From positions 31,467,001 through 31,531,000 of the forward strand of contig NC_092591.1 in NCBI RefSeq assembly GCF_047663525.1: a stretch of DNA of 64,000 nucleotides. Direction: 5' to 3'. This document shows positions 43,660-56,800 of the stretch, piece by piece. Source of the stretch: Anas platyrhynchos (lineage: Eukaryota > Chordata > Aves > Anseriformes > Anatidae). Numbering within the stretch: position 1 is the stretch's first letter; each line of letters opens with the position of its first letter. The notes under the pieces were generated by a model that saw only the letters and a program-made list of their open reading frames with translations, was not told where the DNA came from and made no database searches. Made by a program: the position numbers and the translations under genes.

Positions 43660-46600
43660 AAACAAACAAACAAACAAACCAGCACATTACTTCCTACATG
43701 AAATAAGCATTAGATGTTTGGGTGAGTGAAGCATAGGGTTCAGCCACAATTTAGGGTTAGTAATGTTCATTTTTGCTTTCGTGTTGAATATTGTTCCTCA
43801 TATTTTCTTTCTTTTTAAATGCTTAACATAAATATGAGATTTGGGGGATAGAGCCTCTTCTTTGACATAGGTCAAATTTAGAACTACATTAAGTCATCAA
43901 AATGGGAAAAAAAAAAAGTAATGTTTTTAATATTGAACCTTTAAAAAAAACTCACATACTTTGCTGTTGCTACTGTTGTTGAAGCTATAAACTGAACTTA
44001 AATTATGCTGTCAAAGGTATCCCTCAGAACACAATCCTTCAAATACATTCTCCAGATAATCAGGTTTGGGTGCTAGTTTCACCTTTGGAATAGAAATTAT
44101 GAGTTTAACTTTACCATGCAAACGTAAAGACTGATTTCTGCTTCTATCAACATAAATTTAAGTAAGGATAGATTTTTTTGTTCACATTTTTACTTACAAA
44201 AGGAGATGTAATAAAGGATATGCTGCCAGAAGTCACTGAAATAACTGCAGATTTCAATGCTGTGCAGACAAAAAAATACCATGAAAACAGAAATGTCAAC
44301 ATCCCTCCAAAAACCCCCAAACAAAAACAACAGCAAGAAAAATCTATGAACCCTTCGGGATAAGCAACCAAATGCACTTCAAAAATAAATCTTTTACTAT
44401 ATATAGTAAATAAACTATGCAATAAGTTAGGCTTGATGCGGGCATACAGAAAAGCAGATTCTCTTCCCAATTGTGTTTCCAGACCCTGTAGATGGAAGAA
44501 TTTGCACACCCATTTAGCTGCCTAAATGTCAGTTTGAGTCATATCAAGTCCGTGTGTAAACACAAGATCATTTATAATCACTTCTTTCCTTGGTTTACTG
44601 CCAGGGAAGGAAGCCTGGTTGACCAGCACAAATTCATCACCAGGCTTTCTGATAAGCAAACCTGAGTAAGCTGAATCTCACCCGGAACATATCAATGGGA
44701 TCTTCTCTTCCAAGACTTTTCTACTGTCAGGGGAAAGAGGACAAATTAAAAGGTTACCTCTGAATCATCTTATCTAGCATCTGAATCACCTTCTGCACTT
44801 GTGTCTTCCTTCATTCTGTAAGAACCTAGAGTGTTTAAGGTTGTCATTTAAACCCCCTGATTTCTGGTCCTGATGAGGGGTGACACACAGCCATTCCTGG
44901 AGTTTTAGAAGAAGTTAAAAATGCTGTAAGAAAGCAGAGATTATTTCCCCAAAGCAGGAACCTAGATAGCGAGGAACAAATAAGCAACATCCCCATGCCT
45001 TATGGCTAACCACAGTGCGTAATCCCTTTCACAAGCCAGGCAAACTTCGCCTTAAAATGAAACAGAGTTAGTTGCCAGCCTTGCTGGATGGATGGTACAA
45101 AACAAGGATGTTGAGGGGACCACAGCAATAGTCCCTTTTTTTTTTTTTTTTCAAACATGACAATTTATACACATGTTGTTCACATCTCACCTCCCTTGAG
45201 GCAGTCTGTGCATGAAATACAGTTCATTCAGCTACACTGGATGTGTGAGAATGTGGAGTTTTTATTCACAGCCTTTGGTAGGTTGAATCTTTTCCTACTG
45301 CTTCACTTCAAAATAAACCTTTTAAAATATACAGAAAACAGTCACTTTCTTTTGAAGTCTTCTACCAGCATGCCTGTGGTACCAGTCATTTCTGCAGGAG
45401 GTTCTCTTCCCAACATCTGCCACTGGTGAGTAACATGCTGGCCATGCTACAACTGTGTCCACCTCATCACCCAAAGTCAGGGAAAAGAGGCATTCCTAGA
45501 CACCAATTCATCCAGCCTACCTCAGACAGTTGTGTCTGCTTCTTTCACATTCAGCACAGGAAAATTCATTCTTCTTTTGTCCAACCATTCAAATGTGGAG
45601 AGTGATACACCAGCCCTGTACAGGGATTTCAGATATGCTATTGAAAAGCACTCAGTTTCCTCATTGTTTATATTGTCACTTCCATCACGTTAAACACTCA
45701 AAGGGTGTATGGCTACAAGTCTCTAATGCTATGTTTTCCTGAGTCTTTGGTGAGATTTCTTAGGAGAAATAAGAACAACCACCACCATACCAGAAATAAT
45801 TATTAACTCTCTCAGTTCAAGTTTTGGCTGGAGGAAGAAGAAGAAAAAGGGATATCAAGAGTCAGGAGAAGTATGTGGTCCTCTCCTCCTCCCCTTTTCC
45901 ACCACCTGTAGCATCATCTTGGTTAGTCATTTGAACAGAAATATAATGGAAACTTCATCTACACTCTGCAAAACACATTAAGCTTTTTCATGGAAAGGGA
46001 CCTTAATGGTATTAAGAAGTGGCAATAATTGCTATTTTTTCCAGTAGCTGAAGGAACCAGCCATGGAAGGCTGAAGCGATGCCCCAGTCAAACACTGATA
46101 TTTGTTCTTCCCCGTTAAACACCAAACCCAAGTCAGACCTACCTGTGGGCGGTATGAGGACATCCTTGCACAAAAGCTGTTTTTGTAGGCAATGGGAAGG
46201 ATTTATCACAGTGCCAGTGAGACACCAGGGACACGTTCCCTGTTGCATCTTCAGCTTTATTACCTCATGGAGAAAGGACAGCTAAGCTCTTGCTATTTTC
46301 TCCTTTCTTGGGCACAGAACTGACATCTGTACAGTGCAATTTACTGCACAGCTGTTCCTGATTTTGGTGAAGAGGGTGACAGTCATAATGTGGAAGTCCA
46401 GCTGCTTGAAACTGAGTTTTGAATGGTTTGGGTTTGTTTTTAGGAGGAATTTTAATTGTCTCCTCATTTGTGAGCCACAGATGATCTATATTAAGGTTTT
46501 CCCCCATGAATTCCTAGGTTTGAAGGGGCTTTGTCTTTTTATAAATTAAATGACACAACTGAAATTGCTATCAGGGTAGAATTAACCTGAGATACTATTC

Positions 46601-48299
46601 ATCCACGTGAAAGTTACTCGTCTAAGTCTTATGTAGCTGTTTACACTCTTCCCATAGTCCATGGGGCATGATTAGTGGGACATTTATTCTGCCCATGTGG
46701 GAGAAGGCGCTCTGAAGATGCTTGTTTCTGATTTTGAAAGGTACTTGTTTCTACTTACTGACTTAAAAGGCAGCCAGGATACCAAACCGTAGCCCCCTGA
46801 ATTCAAGTGAGAGCAATCTGTCCTCAGAAATCACTTGTTGCCACTAATGGAAAAACCTGAAGCTGGGCAAATTGAGCCCTGCCTCGTAATGACCAAAAAG
46901 CGTCCTTGTTACAGATGGAAGAGAACAGAATGAAGACAGACATTTGACAGCAGATCTTGAATGCAACACAGAAAGGGGAATGGTAACATTTAGGAAAGAA
47001 GCAACTGCTGGAAAAGCATATGCATGTGAAATACTGATGTTGGAAGAAAAAAAAATGAAAAAAGGGTGATTACTCACCATCTCAGGAAAGGAGGGCAGAG
47101 TGCTGGTCTGCAAGAGAAAGAGAAATCATTCTGAGGATACTACATGTAGAATTTCCCCTTTGTAAACAGAGAAATGAAACACACACCTGATGAGATGTGA
47201 TACCATCTCTTCTGAAGTAAGAGAACAAGATATTGATGGAACTGAAAGACACAAAAACCCATAAAAGTCAAGTGAACCATAATTGATAGATGTCATACAA
47301 CCCCCTCCTTGTTCCTAATGAAAGTCCAATAATCAACCAAAACAACATGTTTTTCTAGGCTGTTCTTTCAAATATAAGTTTTTCAGCTCTGTATTTACTG
47401 TGAAGCTGGATTTGACAAGGCTAAAAATATTAAAGCAACAAACTAAAAACAGCCCCTTTTGGGACTCCAGAAATTACCCTCACCAGAATTGACCTACAAG
47501 GAAAACTACCTGCAGATGGTCATCCCAGGGTCCTCCATGAGCCTTTCAGAGGTCCCCATGAGCCTCTGCAGAGCCTTCTGTGTTCCTCAGCTCCATGTCC
47601 CTTCTTCTTCTCCCTGAGCTCATCTGTGAACCATCGCATGCTGCATAGGTCTCTCCACGTGCCTTTGGAGGTGTCTCAGAAACCTTCATTGGTGGTTTGT
47701 AACAGAACCCTGGGTGTTTCTCTGGGTGACCTCAGGTCCCATTGTGCACCTCTGGACCAGGCAAGGACTGGAAGTGCTTCTCAGATCCTGACCTCAGCTC
47801 TTGACCTCTCGGTACTCCTCAGCCCAAACCATGTTATTACCTTTGCTTTGCTTTCTCTGCAGTTATTTTCAGGGAGAATTTCCTGGGAGAAGCAAGTACC
47901 CATTGAACCCTGCTTTTCAGCACAAACAAGATGCTGACTGATGACTTTGGTAACTGGATGCCAGGTGCACCCAAGCCCATTGGCACTGGTTGTGGGCTGA
48001 AAGTTGCTCCTTAATTCAGTCCCAGGTTTCACCATGTCCTTGACCAGGGGTTAAAGCAGCAGCTGCACTGCCCCTCTGGGGGGATTTGGGTTTCAGGGTC
48101 TGCAGTGTTGCAGGTTGATGCCTGGGCTTCAGTTGTTTCAGCAGTTGTTTCAGCCCAAACCACTGGATGGGGTAGAAATGCTGCAGGGCTTTTTTGTCCC
48201 CACACGACTCACTTAGGCCAAGGGGCATGGAGGACTGGCTTCCTCCAGTTGGTTTGGGGTTGCCTGTTGTACACTGCTGTAATAAAAGAGAATCTTGGA
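43271..48299. other. Intergenic stretch, nothing convincing
   Basis: About 5 kb between the third OR and the GH31-like gene. It holds an (AAAC)n microsatellite near 43625-43680 and poly-T near 45136-45152. Open frames of 60-120 codons occur (for example 44147-44509 minus, 47626-47937 plus), but none shows a domain, a transmembrane pattern or splice-consistent borders. Confidence 0.4.
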
Positions 48300-48710
48300 G
48301 TGGCTTTTAAGAGTTTAAAACTTTAGAGTTGTCTTTAAGAAACTCCTGAAGTCTGATCAAGACTACTATACTCAGAAAGATGGCCTTTGGGAATGCCGAA
48401 GTTGGCTGGAGATTTCAGAAATCCCAGAATCCCAGAATGGTTGAGGTTGGAAGGGACCTATGGAGATCACTTAGTCCAAAAGCCCCCTGTTCAAGCAGGG
48501 TCACCTACATCCAGCCTGGTTTTGAGTATCTCCAGAGATCTGCCTAAGTCTGCTGAGGACTAAGTCTTAAAGTTGACTTTAGAAAAATCCTGAAGTCTGC
48601 TAGAGACTTCAAGGAATGTGTCAAGTTGGTTTAGGAAAGTGTTGAAGCTGAGATAGGAAAGTCTACATGAGACTCTAAAGGTAGTCTTAAAGTCAACTTT
48701 AAGAACACTA
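48300..48710. repeat. Degenerate repeats carrying a palindromic core
   Basis: Similar segments recur near 48318-48362, 48562-48610 and 48684-48710, built around AGTTGACTTTA and CCTGAAGTCTG. The last contains CTTAAAGTCAACTTTAAG (48686-48703), with perfect 8-bp inverted arms around CA. A CR1 fragment interrupts the series at 48420-48545. Confidence 0.5.
48420..48545 (-). mobile_element. CR1 3'-end fragment
   Basis: On the minus strand it matches the last ~125 bp of CR1, ending in CCATTCTGGGATTCTGGGAT near 48420. Old and short. Confidence 0.85.
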
Positions 48711-50667
48711 TATATTTATATAAAGTTATCCATATTTATAGGTAACACACAAAATGTACAAAGAAGTCTCTGCCTTACCAGGGACAGCCTGTGGCCTGAT
48801 GCCTTTCCTCAACTACCCTCTCTGTACCTGTTGGGTATTTTGGTGATCCCTATGCAGATATGCAGCCCATAACATCACCCCCGCAGTGCTTTAACTAGTT
48901 CAGCACCACATCTTGGATGTTAACCCTCAAAACTGTTAACAAAGGACAAAGTTTTCTCACAGGACAACACAGCAGCAAAAATATAGTGAAAAAGCCAAAC
49001 GGTTGATGAGCCCATCTCTCAGGTATGCAAAAGGTTTTAAAAGTCTCTGGCAGAGGAAAAAAAAGAACTGTTAATCCAAGTGGTGATAAGAGTGCATCAT
49101 CCATAAACATTGTCACAATCTCTGCCTTATAAGATCTACCCAAACCACTCATTCCTGCTCTACCAATCAGGAAGATTTAGAAATACATCCATAAAATAGG
49201 CAGGCATGCACAACTGCTGCACAGGTAAAAGAAAAAACACAAAGTGGAGTAAAATAAAGTGCTTAAAGCAAAAAATTGTTAAAAGAAGAGCTTGTGCTTA
49301 TTGTATTTTTGTTTTTACTACGTTATTTTAGCTAGTTAATATTGCAAGCATTTACCAGTTTATAGTCACAGAGCCCTCATTTCAGGAAATCTCTTAAGCA
49401 TCCATTGAAGTCCCGTCCACTTCCATACATCTCAAACATGCCTAAGTCTCCCTTTCAGGAAAACAGGAGCATTAGCTTAAGATAGTGAAAAGAATAAGAT
49501 AGAAAATAGAAAACGTGAGGGGAAACATTTGTGCCTCTTCCACATGGATTGCCAAGAGGAAGACACAAGGCAGAGAACAGATCAGCCAGTGCCCAGAGAC
49601 ACTGATGGCAAGGCAGGCCAAGCCTTTAAATCAAGTTTACATTAATGAACACTTCATTAACCTTATGGTGACTCCAAATGCAGTCTTTAATATCCAAATG
49701 TTCACAAGATAGAAAATGCATTAGCAATATTCTTTTAGCTGTCAGTGATGTGACGTTACCCTTTATAACTCAGAAACTGCCAAGTGACACCAGCACAAAC
49801 CCTGACACAGCAGCAACAAAGCAGGAAACTTAATTTAAAGCAAATTCACTGCAGAAATGAGGTGTATCTTATTAACAAACACAAAGAAATTGGCTGCTTG
49901 AGAACTTTTACAGCATGTAAAAGATGCACCATGCATGAACATGGTGGTTATTTTTTTTTTTCTTCAGCCAGGCACTAAACCTAACTAAAATGTTGGTGAC
50001 TTTCCGATAGGTGAAGAATAGCAAAAACTGATTCTATCTTCAGTTTGACTTTGGGCAAGGTCTGGAGGAAGATGCTGGTACCACCTGGGCTATGCAGTGA
50101 TTTAATCTCTGTACAGAGACCTGTGCTCCATTTCCCCCGAGTCCTCTCTCCTGGTGGACTAGATGCAGCATCAGATGAGAGAAGCATGTAGCGCATTTAG
50201 CACGTGATGTCCAGGCACATGTATAGAGCTACTGTATTTACATTTCCCTGTATATACATCTTATTCTTTAAATGCATAAATCCAATCATGACAGGTGATG
50301 TTTGTTTATATCAGATTCTGGAAAATCCACTCTCAGGCCAAGGCAGCATCTTTGACTGGAGTGGCAGGGACCTGGGAGCATCAGATATGCCCACCAAAAC
50401 ACAGCATGGGCACACAAATACATCCCTGGGAAACCTCAAAAAGATGGAGGTCAACGTGGTGTGGATGTGTATTTGTGCCCAATCTGTACTGTTGCTATTT
50501 TAGAATAGCAGCAATAATAGACAATTTGAACAATTTCTGCTGAAATAATAAAAGTAAAAAACACATTCTTAGAAAAATGCAAGAAATTATCTTAAGGAAA
50601 AGTGACCACATTTGGCCAGTGCTGCTCTGAAGGAGGGCAACTGCCTAAAAGCCACAACAATCCATAT
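48711..50667. other. Downstream flank of the GH31-like gene
   Basis: This should hold the 3' UTR of the minus-strand gene ending at 50668. I could not identify a poly(A) signal on the minus strand with confidence, and see nothing else. Confidence 0.4.
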
Positions 50668-50841
50668 TTAGGAAGTCTTTACAAAAACTGGCACCTCTTC
50701 AAGGCTGGCAGAGTAATTCCTGAGGATGGTGCCTCCATCAAACACACGGGCAGTGTTGGTGTCCATCCACTGGTGCCCTTCTCCGGGCAGGTAGATATCT
50801 CGCCATGTTTGCCCTTTTTCTGTTATTGGGGCCACCAAGAC
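50668..50841 (-). CDS. GH31-like gene, terminal coding exon
   Basis: Acceptor TCACTGCAG. Residues 597-653, [15 protein letters not shown] to PVFVKTS, then TAA. This is the C-terminal beta-domain of GH31 proteins. 174 bp including the stop; preceded by the longest intron, 3.36 kb. Confidence 0.93.
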   Translation of the reverse strand, partial: VLVAPITEKGQTWRDIYLPGEGHQWMDTNTARVFDGGTILRNYSASLEEVPVFVKTS

Positions 50842-53800
50842 CTGCAGTGAAAAAGAGAGAAAGAAAAAAATAATTTTGCAGATGGAGTGTTAGCTGGGTC
50901 ATTGCAGAGAAAGTCAGAACCTTTGTCTAACAGCTGCAAATGAGATTGTCCTTGTGTGCAAGCAGCAGAAGCCACAGCCACTGTGGTCAAGGCTTCCACA
51001 ATTGCCGTGAGAAGTGATGCAATGGCCTTTGTTGGACTGAGCCTTGAGAGTCTGTCCAGCCTGTATTTTGTGAGAAAAATCACCTCTGGAGTCCATCTAA
51101 TGCATGTTTTGCAAGAAGGGTTGTTAGGCACTGGAACGGGCTGCCCAGGGAGGTGGTGGAGTCACCATCCCTGGAAGTCTTCAAAAGACGTTTAGATGTA
51201 GAGCTTAGGGATATGGTTTAGTGGGGACTGTTAGTGTTAGGTTAGAGGTTGGACTCGATGATCTTGAGGTCTCTGCCAACCTAGAAATTCTGTGATTCTG
51301 TGATTCTGTGAAAAAGCCTCCAGGATCCACCCAGCTCATATTTTTAAAAAGACCCAAACTGAAAAAAAAAACCACCACAATCAGAAATAGGGTGTTTGTT
51401 TAAAACAAAGCTCCTGCTTCCAGGTTGAGCAGGACAGGATGGATGCAGGGAGGCTGTGAGTGGGCTCAGGCTCATATGAAGCAGCTTTTGAGGAGGTTTT
51501 ATGGAGCTATGGTGGGAATTGGTGGCACAGAATCAAGGGAGAGACATCTCCATGCCACGTAGATTTGTGACTGGGACATGAATTTCTCTTTTCTCCAGTC
51601 ACCCATTGCTTGGGGGTAATCTGATTTGGACAAACCCTTCATTGTGAGTTAATAAATGAAGTCAAACACTACCTGGCAGCGAGACAAGCAGAAACTTGTA
51701 TTTTAATTAGAAATGATCATGCTATGGGAGCTTTAGATGTGGGCTGCCATAAAGCTGGGCTTCAAAAGCCCTCTGCCTAGGGCTCCTCTCCAGGAGATCT
51801 GGTCTGGATTCAGGTTAGATAAGCTCTAGGAACAACCTGTGCTCAATACACATAATACAAGTTATTGATTTTCAAGCAACAGGTTCACTTTTCATTCATC
51901 ATTCTGTGGACTCGAGGCTCCTTTGGAAATGCAAGAGATGTAGCTGCTCAGCGCCCAGAAGTGCTCATGGAAGTCCTGGCTCGTGGCCTTAGTACATGGG
52001 CAATTGCATAAAAAGCATTAAAAAAATAATAATAAAAAAATAAAAAAAGTAAAAGCATTTAAAATGTCCTTTTGTGTCACAAATCAGTGAGTCCCATTTG
52101 GAGATGTGTCATAAGGAGAAGCGTGTTCTGTTTGCTCCTCTACAGTGGCTTAGTCAGGGTAATACAGTCCCCAATGAACTTTACAGATTTTTTTCCCCTT
52201 CAAATTGTGGGAAAGACTATCCCATTGCTGGAGTCCTCTATACAGGAAGAAGGGGTTCGTGAGGGCTTTTTCACCCTTTACTGAAACAAACAAAACAAAA
52301 CAACAAAAAAAAGGTCTCAGTATTCTGAGGATATTTATACTTGATAAATTATTTTACTTCAGAAACTGAAAGAGGTTTTCAGAGCCCTAAATTAAGCCTT
52401 TTTCAAGGAAAACACAGGCTTTCTGAAAAGGAAAAATGAACAAAAAAAGGGAGGGGGGGAATAAATCAGCCACTTTGGCTTAAATTTAAAGCTGCTGTTT
52501 GCATTTGTGCTGTACTGAATGCACATGGTGAAGAAAGAGAGAATGAAAAGATAAAAATAAAACTCCAGGAAAGCCAATAATGGAAAAAATAAAGGATAAA
52601 AAGCAGAAATAGTGTAAGAAATGTATGCATCATTCATTCTTAAATCTGCTTTTTGAGGTCTTGGTCAATCCCCACACTGTACATCAATGCTCCTTGAGCA
52701 GCATTACCCCAAAGGAGGCAATGTGGTGTTTAGCTCCCTTTAGGGGACAGTTTTGGACCCTTGTGGCCTTTATAGATATGTTTGGAGCATGACCTGGCTT
52801 CCCAGTCTCTTGCAATATCCAGTTTTGCCAGGCAGACAGTGCTGATGGGAAGTGATGCTGCATGTGCTGATAATTTTTTGCTGACCGAGTGCCACTTGTC
52901 TCTTTGCCATTACATTTCAACATCTTGTGCTGGAAGGATTCAACAGGTTGTAAGTATGCTGCCAAGACATGTGGACTACAGAGATCTGGCTGTAATAAAT
53001 GTACAAATCCACCTGAAAAAAAAAAAAAAACACGTGGATTTCAAAGCAGGGCTATCCTCCCACCTCAGAGTTACTCCTCAAAAAGGTGTGGGAGACAGCT
53101 CAGATGGCAGAATATGATGGTGATAGCACAAAGCCATGTTTCTGAGCTCCCTGCAGCAGATGCTTACATCCAGATCAATGCTCAAAAGGTTTATCCCAGC
53201 ATCCTAATGCTTAGCCTTGCCTCAAACCACGCCAGGACAGAACCACCTTATGTAATAACCACCACTTTCCAGTAATTAATTATTAGTGGCACTCCAAATG
53301 GCACCAGGCAGGTTTTGGAGCACATTTCCATTCTTCCAACTTCCCAAGTCATCCTGGAAGTCAGAACATCCCCATCTGGATTCTTCCCCTGCCAGCTCAG
53401 GCTCCTTTTGAAGTGAAATCAGACAAGATTTTGCTGGCCTCACATGACACTTTATCAGAAGTGCTTGGCCCTGCAATACTGATGGAGCAGACCTGATATT
53501 TTACCGTATTTCGGGAGCTTTCAGCCAAACCATAGTTCGGCATCTCCAGGGAGAGATGATTTTGCAGTATTTTACTGGAAATCTAACACAGGCTAACACA
53601 GACCAGACCATTTTGATTACATCAGGGATTCTTCATTTTGAGTGATTTTGGGGGAAGTAGCTAAGCTTTAGCTTGCTTGCAGTTACAACCTGGATATGCA
53701 CCCTACAGGGCATCAGGACAGAAATGTCTCTTCTGCACAATGCCACTCAAATTCACTTGTGCTAAGGATTTATATGTTTTAAAACATCCTACCTGATTTT

Positions 53801-56800
53801 GATTTTTACTTTAAAAGAGAAACAGAAAGATATTTTAAGAATTTCCTGCAGTGAGGCAAAGTTTCCTTAAAAAAATAAACATCCACAAAACAACATACAC
53901 AATGAACCTGAAGAATTTGTGTTAAGAAACTCAAGCTTGGAAATCCTATATCACAGTATCTACCGGAGGCAGCAAGCAGGACCTGAGAAGATAACTCTGC
54001 AACACAAGCTGCCCTGATGTTAAAACTACAAACTCACTGCTGATGAACTTTGATTTTGAGTTTTGGATATTTTTTAGGAGACTGTGTCCCCTCCTTGGCC
54101 TCATCCCTATGCAAAGGCAGCACAAAGTGTTGCTGCAATTCACAGAGGATTATGCTCCCCCCCATGTTACCCCTTTGGGAGAATTGTCTCCACATTCCCC
54201 ACCTCATCTCCAATGAGAAATTCATCCTCGATGGTGAAAGCGGTTGGGTCTGTTGGGCTGAGCCACCACGCCGGGCGGAAGATGGGGTACCCCAAACGCA
54301 GCCACTCCTCGCTGTATTTTAGGATGAGTGGCACCACCAAGTCCCGGTGCCTCTGTATGCACTGCCGGGTAAGGTTCAGGACCTGCATGAGAGATACATG
54401 GCAATCCCTTCACTCCAAAAACACGGAAAAACAATACATGCATTTCCTTAGGGAGAGAAATCGCTGAACTGCAAGATCCTGATGGCAGCCAAAGGTGGTT
54501 GATATGGTTGATTTTTACCCATTTCAATATAAAAGCTGAGGACATCAGCTGGTGGGTGATATCCTCCAGAGTGCTGATATCCTTAACCAAAACAAACAAC
54601 CCTTTTGCTGCTAGTAAAGAGATACGATGGCATTCCCCACATCCTTCCTCATGATTTTTTAAGGAATCACCTTCTTCCTTTAATGCCCTAAAGGAGACAT
54701 CCCCAGGAAAACGGTTTCAACCACTGAAACAGGTCTTTATGGCAAATCTACAGGCTTCACTCTCATATCATATAAACAATTTGATCAAACTATAATTAAG
54801 CAATTCCATCAGCAAAAGGGAAGCAGGGGCACATGTGACAATCACTGTCATACCCAGAGGTGCTGTAGGTACCAGCCATGCCATTGCACATAGCCTAAGC
54901 ACAAAGCTGCATCAATTCACAAGAATTTTGTAGCAAAAAAAATGCTTAGAGTGGACAACGATGAGGTCGCTGGGGGCAGGATTTTGTGGGTGGCACAAGT
55001 AGGACAGTGGATTTTAGCCCCAGGTTTCCACCATGGGAATTTTAGTGGCTTTGAGAGGGAGGTTATCCCCTAAAGGATGGATGTACCCTCCTCCTCCTCC
55101 GCAGGATAGGGGGATACATACCCAGGTGTCGCAGCAGAGCCAGGGTGGAGTGCTGAAGGCCATCACGGGGAGGAAGGTCACGATCTGCAGCCACCTCACG
55201 TACAGCTCCTGGTCCCCTGGGGCATCACCAGCCAGGCTGCCTCCTGCCAGGGACAAGGAGCAGAGAAAAGCCTCTTGGGGACATTCCCTCACAGGACAGC
55301 TGGACAGCTTAAAGCCATCTGCTCTTGATGCAAGCAGGATGCACAACCCCAATGCAAGAGAAGCTGGATCCCCACCCATGTGTTTTTTCTTCCTTTGTTT
55401 CCCAATTAAACATCCTGAAATGGCTGGAGATGGATGTTTGATAGGGCTCATGCTGGGGATGATGTACCAGGAGACAGTTTCTAAATTTTAGCAGAACATC
55501 GTAAAAAGGGCTTTCTCCTCTTGCAAATGAAAGTGTTGGGAATATAATGGATTTTTCTGCCACTTTGATGTGCATCATGGAAAAATACTCCAGTCTCTTG
55601 AGGCTGTCACAATGTGATATTAAAGGGGAAAAGCACGCAGTACAATATTGCGCCCAGATCCCATGCTAGGATTAAACCGGGATCACTAAAGCGTAGGTGA
55701 TGCCATTATACCCAAGCAAAGGATGCTAGTCAGGTAAGACTTGATAGTATAACCTAAATGAACGAGACAGGTAGAGGGGAGACAGTAAGAAACCCTAAAA
55801 ATTTGCTTCACCAGAACACAGCCAGTACCAACAGGGAAGGGCAGGTTGGAAAAATCCAACAGTCCTCAGAAAGGCACAAAGTGAATTTGTCCCCAAATGG
55901 GAAGAAAGACACGATGCTGTTGGTATCCCATGAAACAAGGCCCAAAGACATCCCTTGCAGGGATGGAGCCCTGCTCTCTCATACTTTGTCCCATTGACAA
56001 AAGCCAACAGACTCAACATCTCCTCAGGGCAGCAGTGACATGCCATGATTGCCCAAGCCTTGTTTTCTAAGGAAAACCAGCTAAAAATAGCAAATTGAAA
56101 ATTGCTCAACACCACTTTTTTTTTCAGGGCTGTCTGCAGCTCTGCTGGCTTTGATCATCTCCATGTGCAGCCCCTGCGATGACTCGTGTGCTTGTGGCAA
56201 GGTTCAAACAAATAACACTGCCTCCTCCAAGAAGAGAGGCGAAACAAGCCGCTCATCAGCCCTCATTACACGAGTGGTTCTCAACTTCTATATTTTTTTT
56301 TCCTGTTGTTGTTGAAGGATGTCTCATGCCATCATATGCTGGAGCAGAAATATAAACTTTGATTGTGGCTGCTGGCATTTTAGGAATATTTATTTCCCCA
56401 TCTGAGAGCCCAGGCATGCTGTTTGCCAGCGGTTGGCTCCCTCCTTGCTTTTGTCACAGTTTTAGCCCAAGAAAAGCTGCAAGAGGCAGCGGGCTGCCCT
56501 CCACATGCAGTTAAGGAGCTCCACGAAGGGCATCCCCAGAGAGCTGGCTGCCTGTTAAGATTTACAATGTGTTTTTTTGTTTTCAGTTCCCCAGTCGATT
56601 CCCCTAGTAACCCTCAATCAAATCAAAACTGGATCCTGGGAACAAAACGTTTGAAGCGTCCCTATAGCACCCTAAAGCCTGTGCTCCTCTTGCCTGAAAA
56701 AGTGCCGCAAAAACAAACAAACAAACAAACAAACAGGAAAAAAAAAAAAAAAGAGCAAAGACAGCAACGGGGAGCAAAGAAGGAAAGAAGTCCTCACCCA

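Noticed and set aside
47626-47937. 103-codon plus-strand ORF
   Set aside because: No domain, signal peptide or splice-consistent boundary; it could not be linked to any neighbouring gene.
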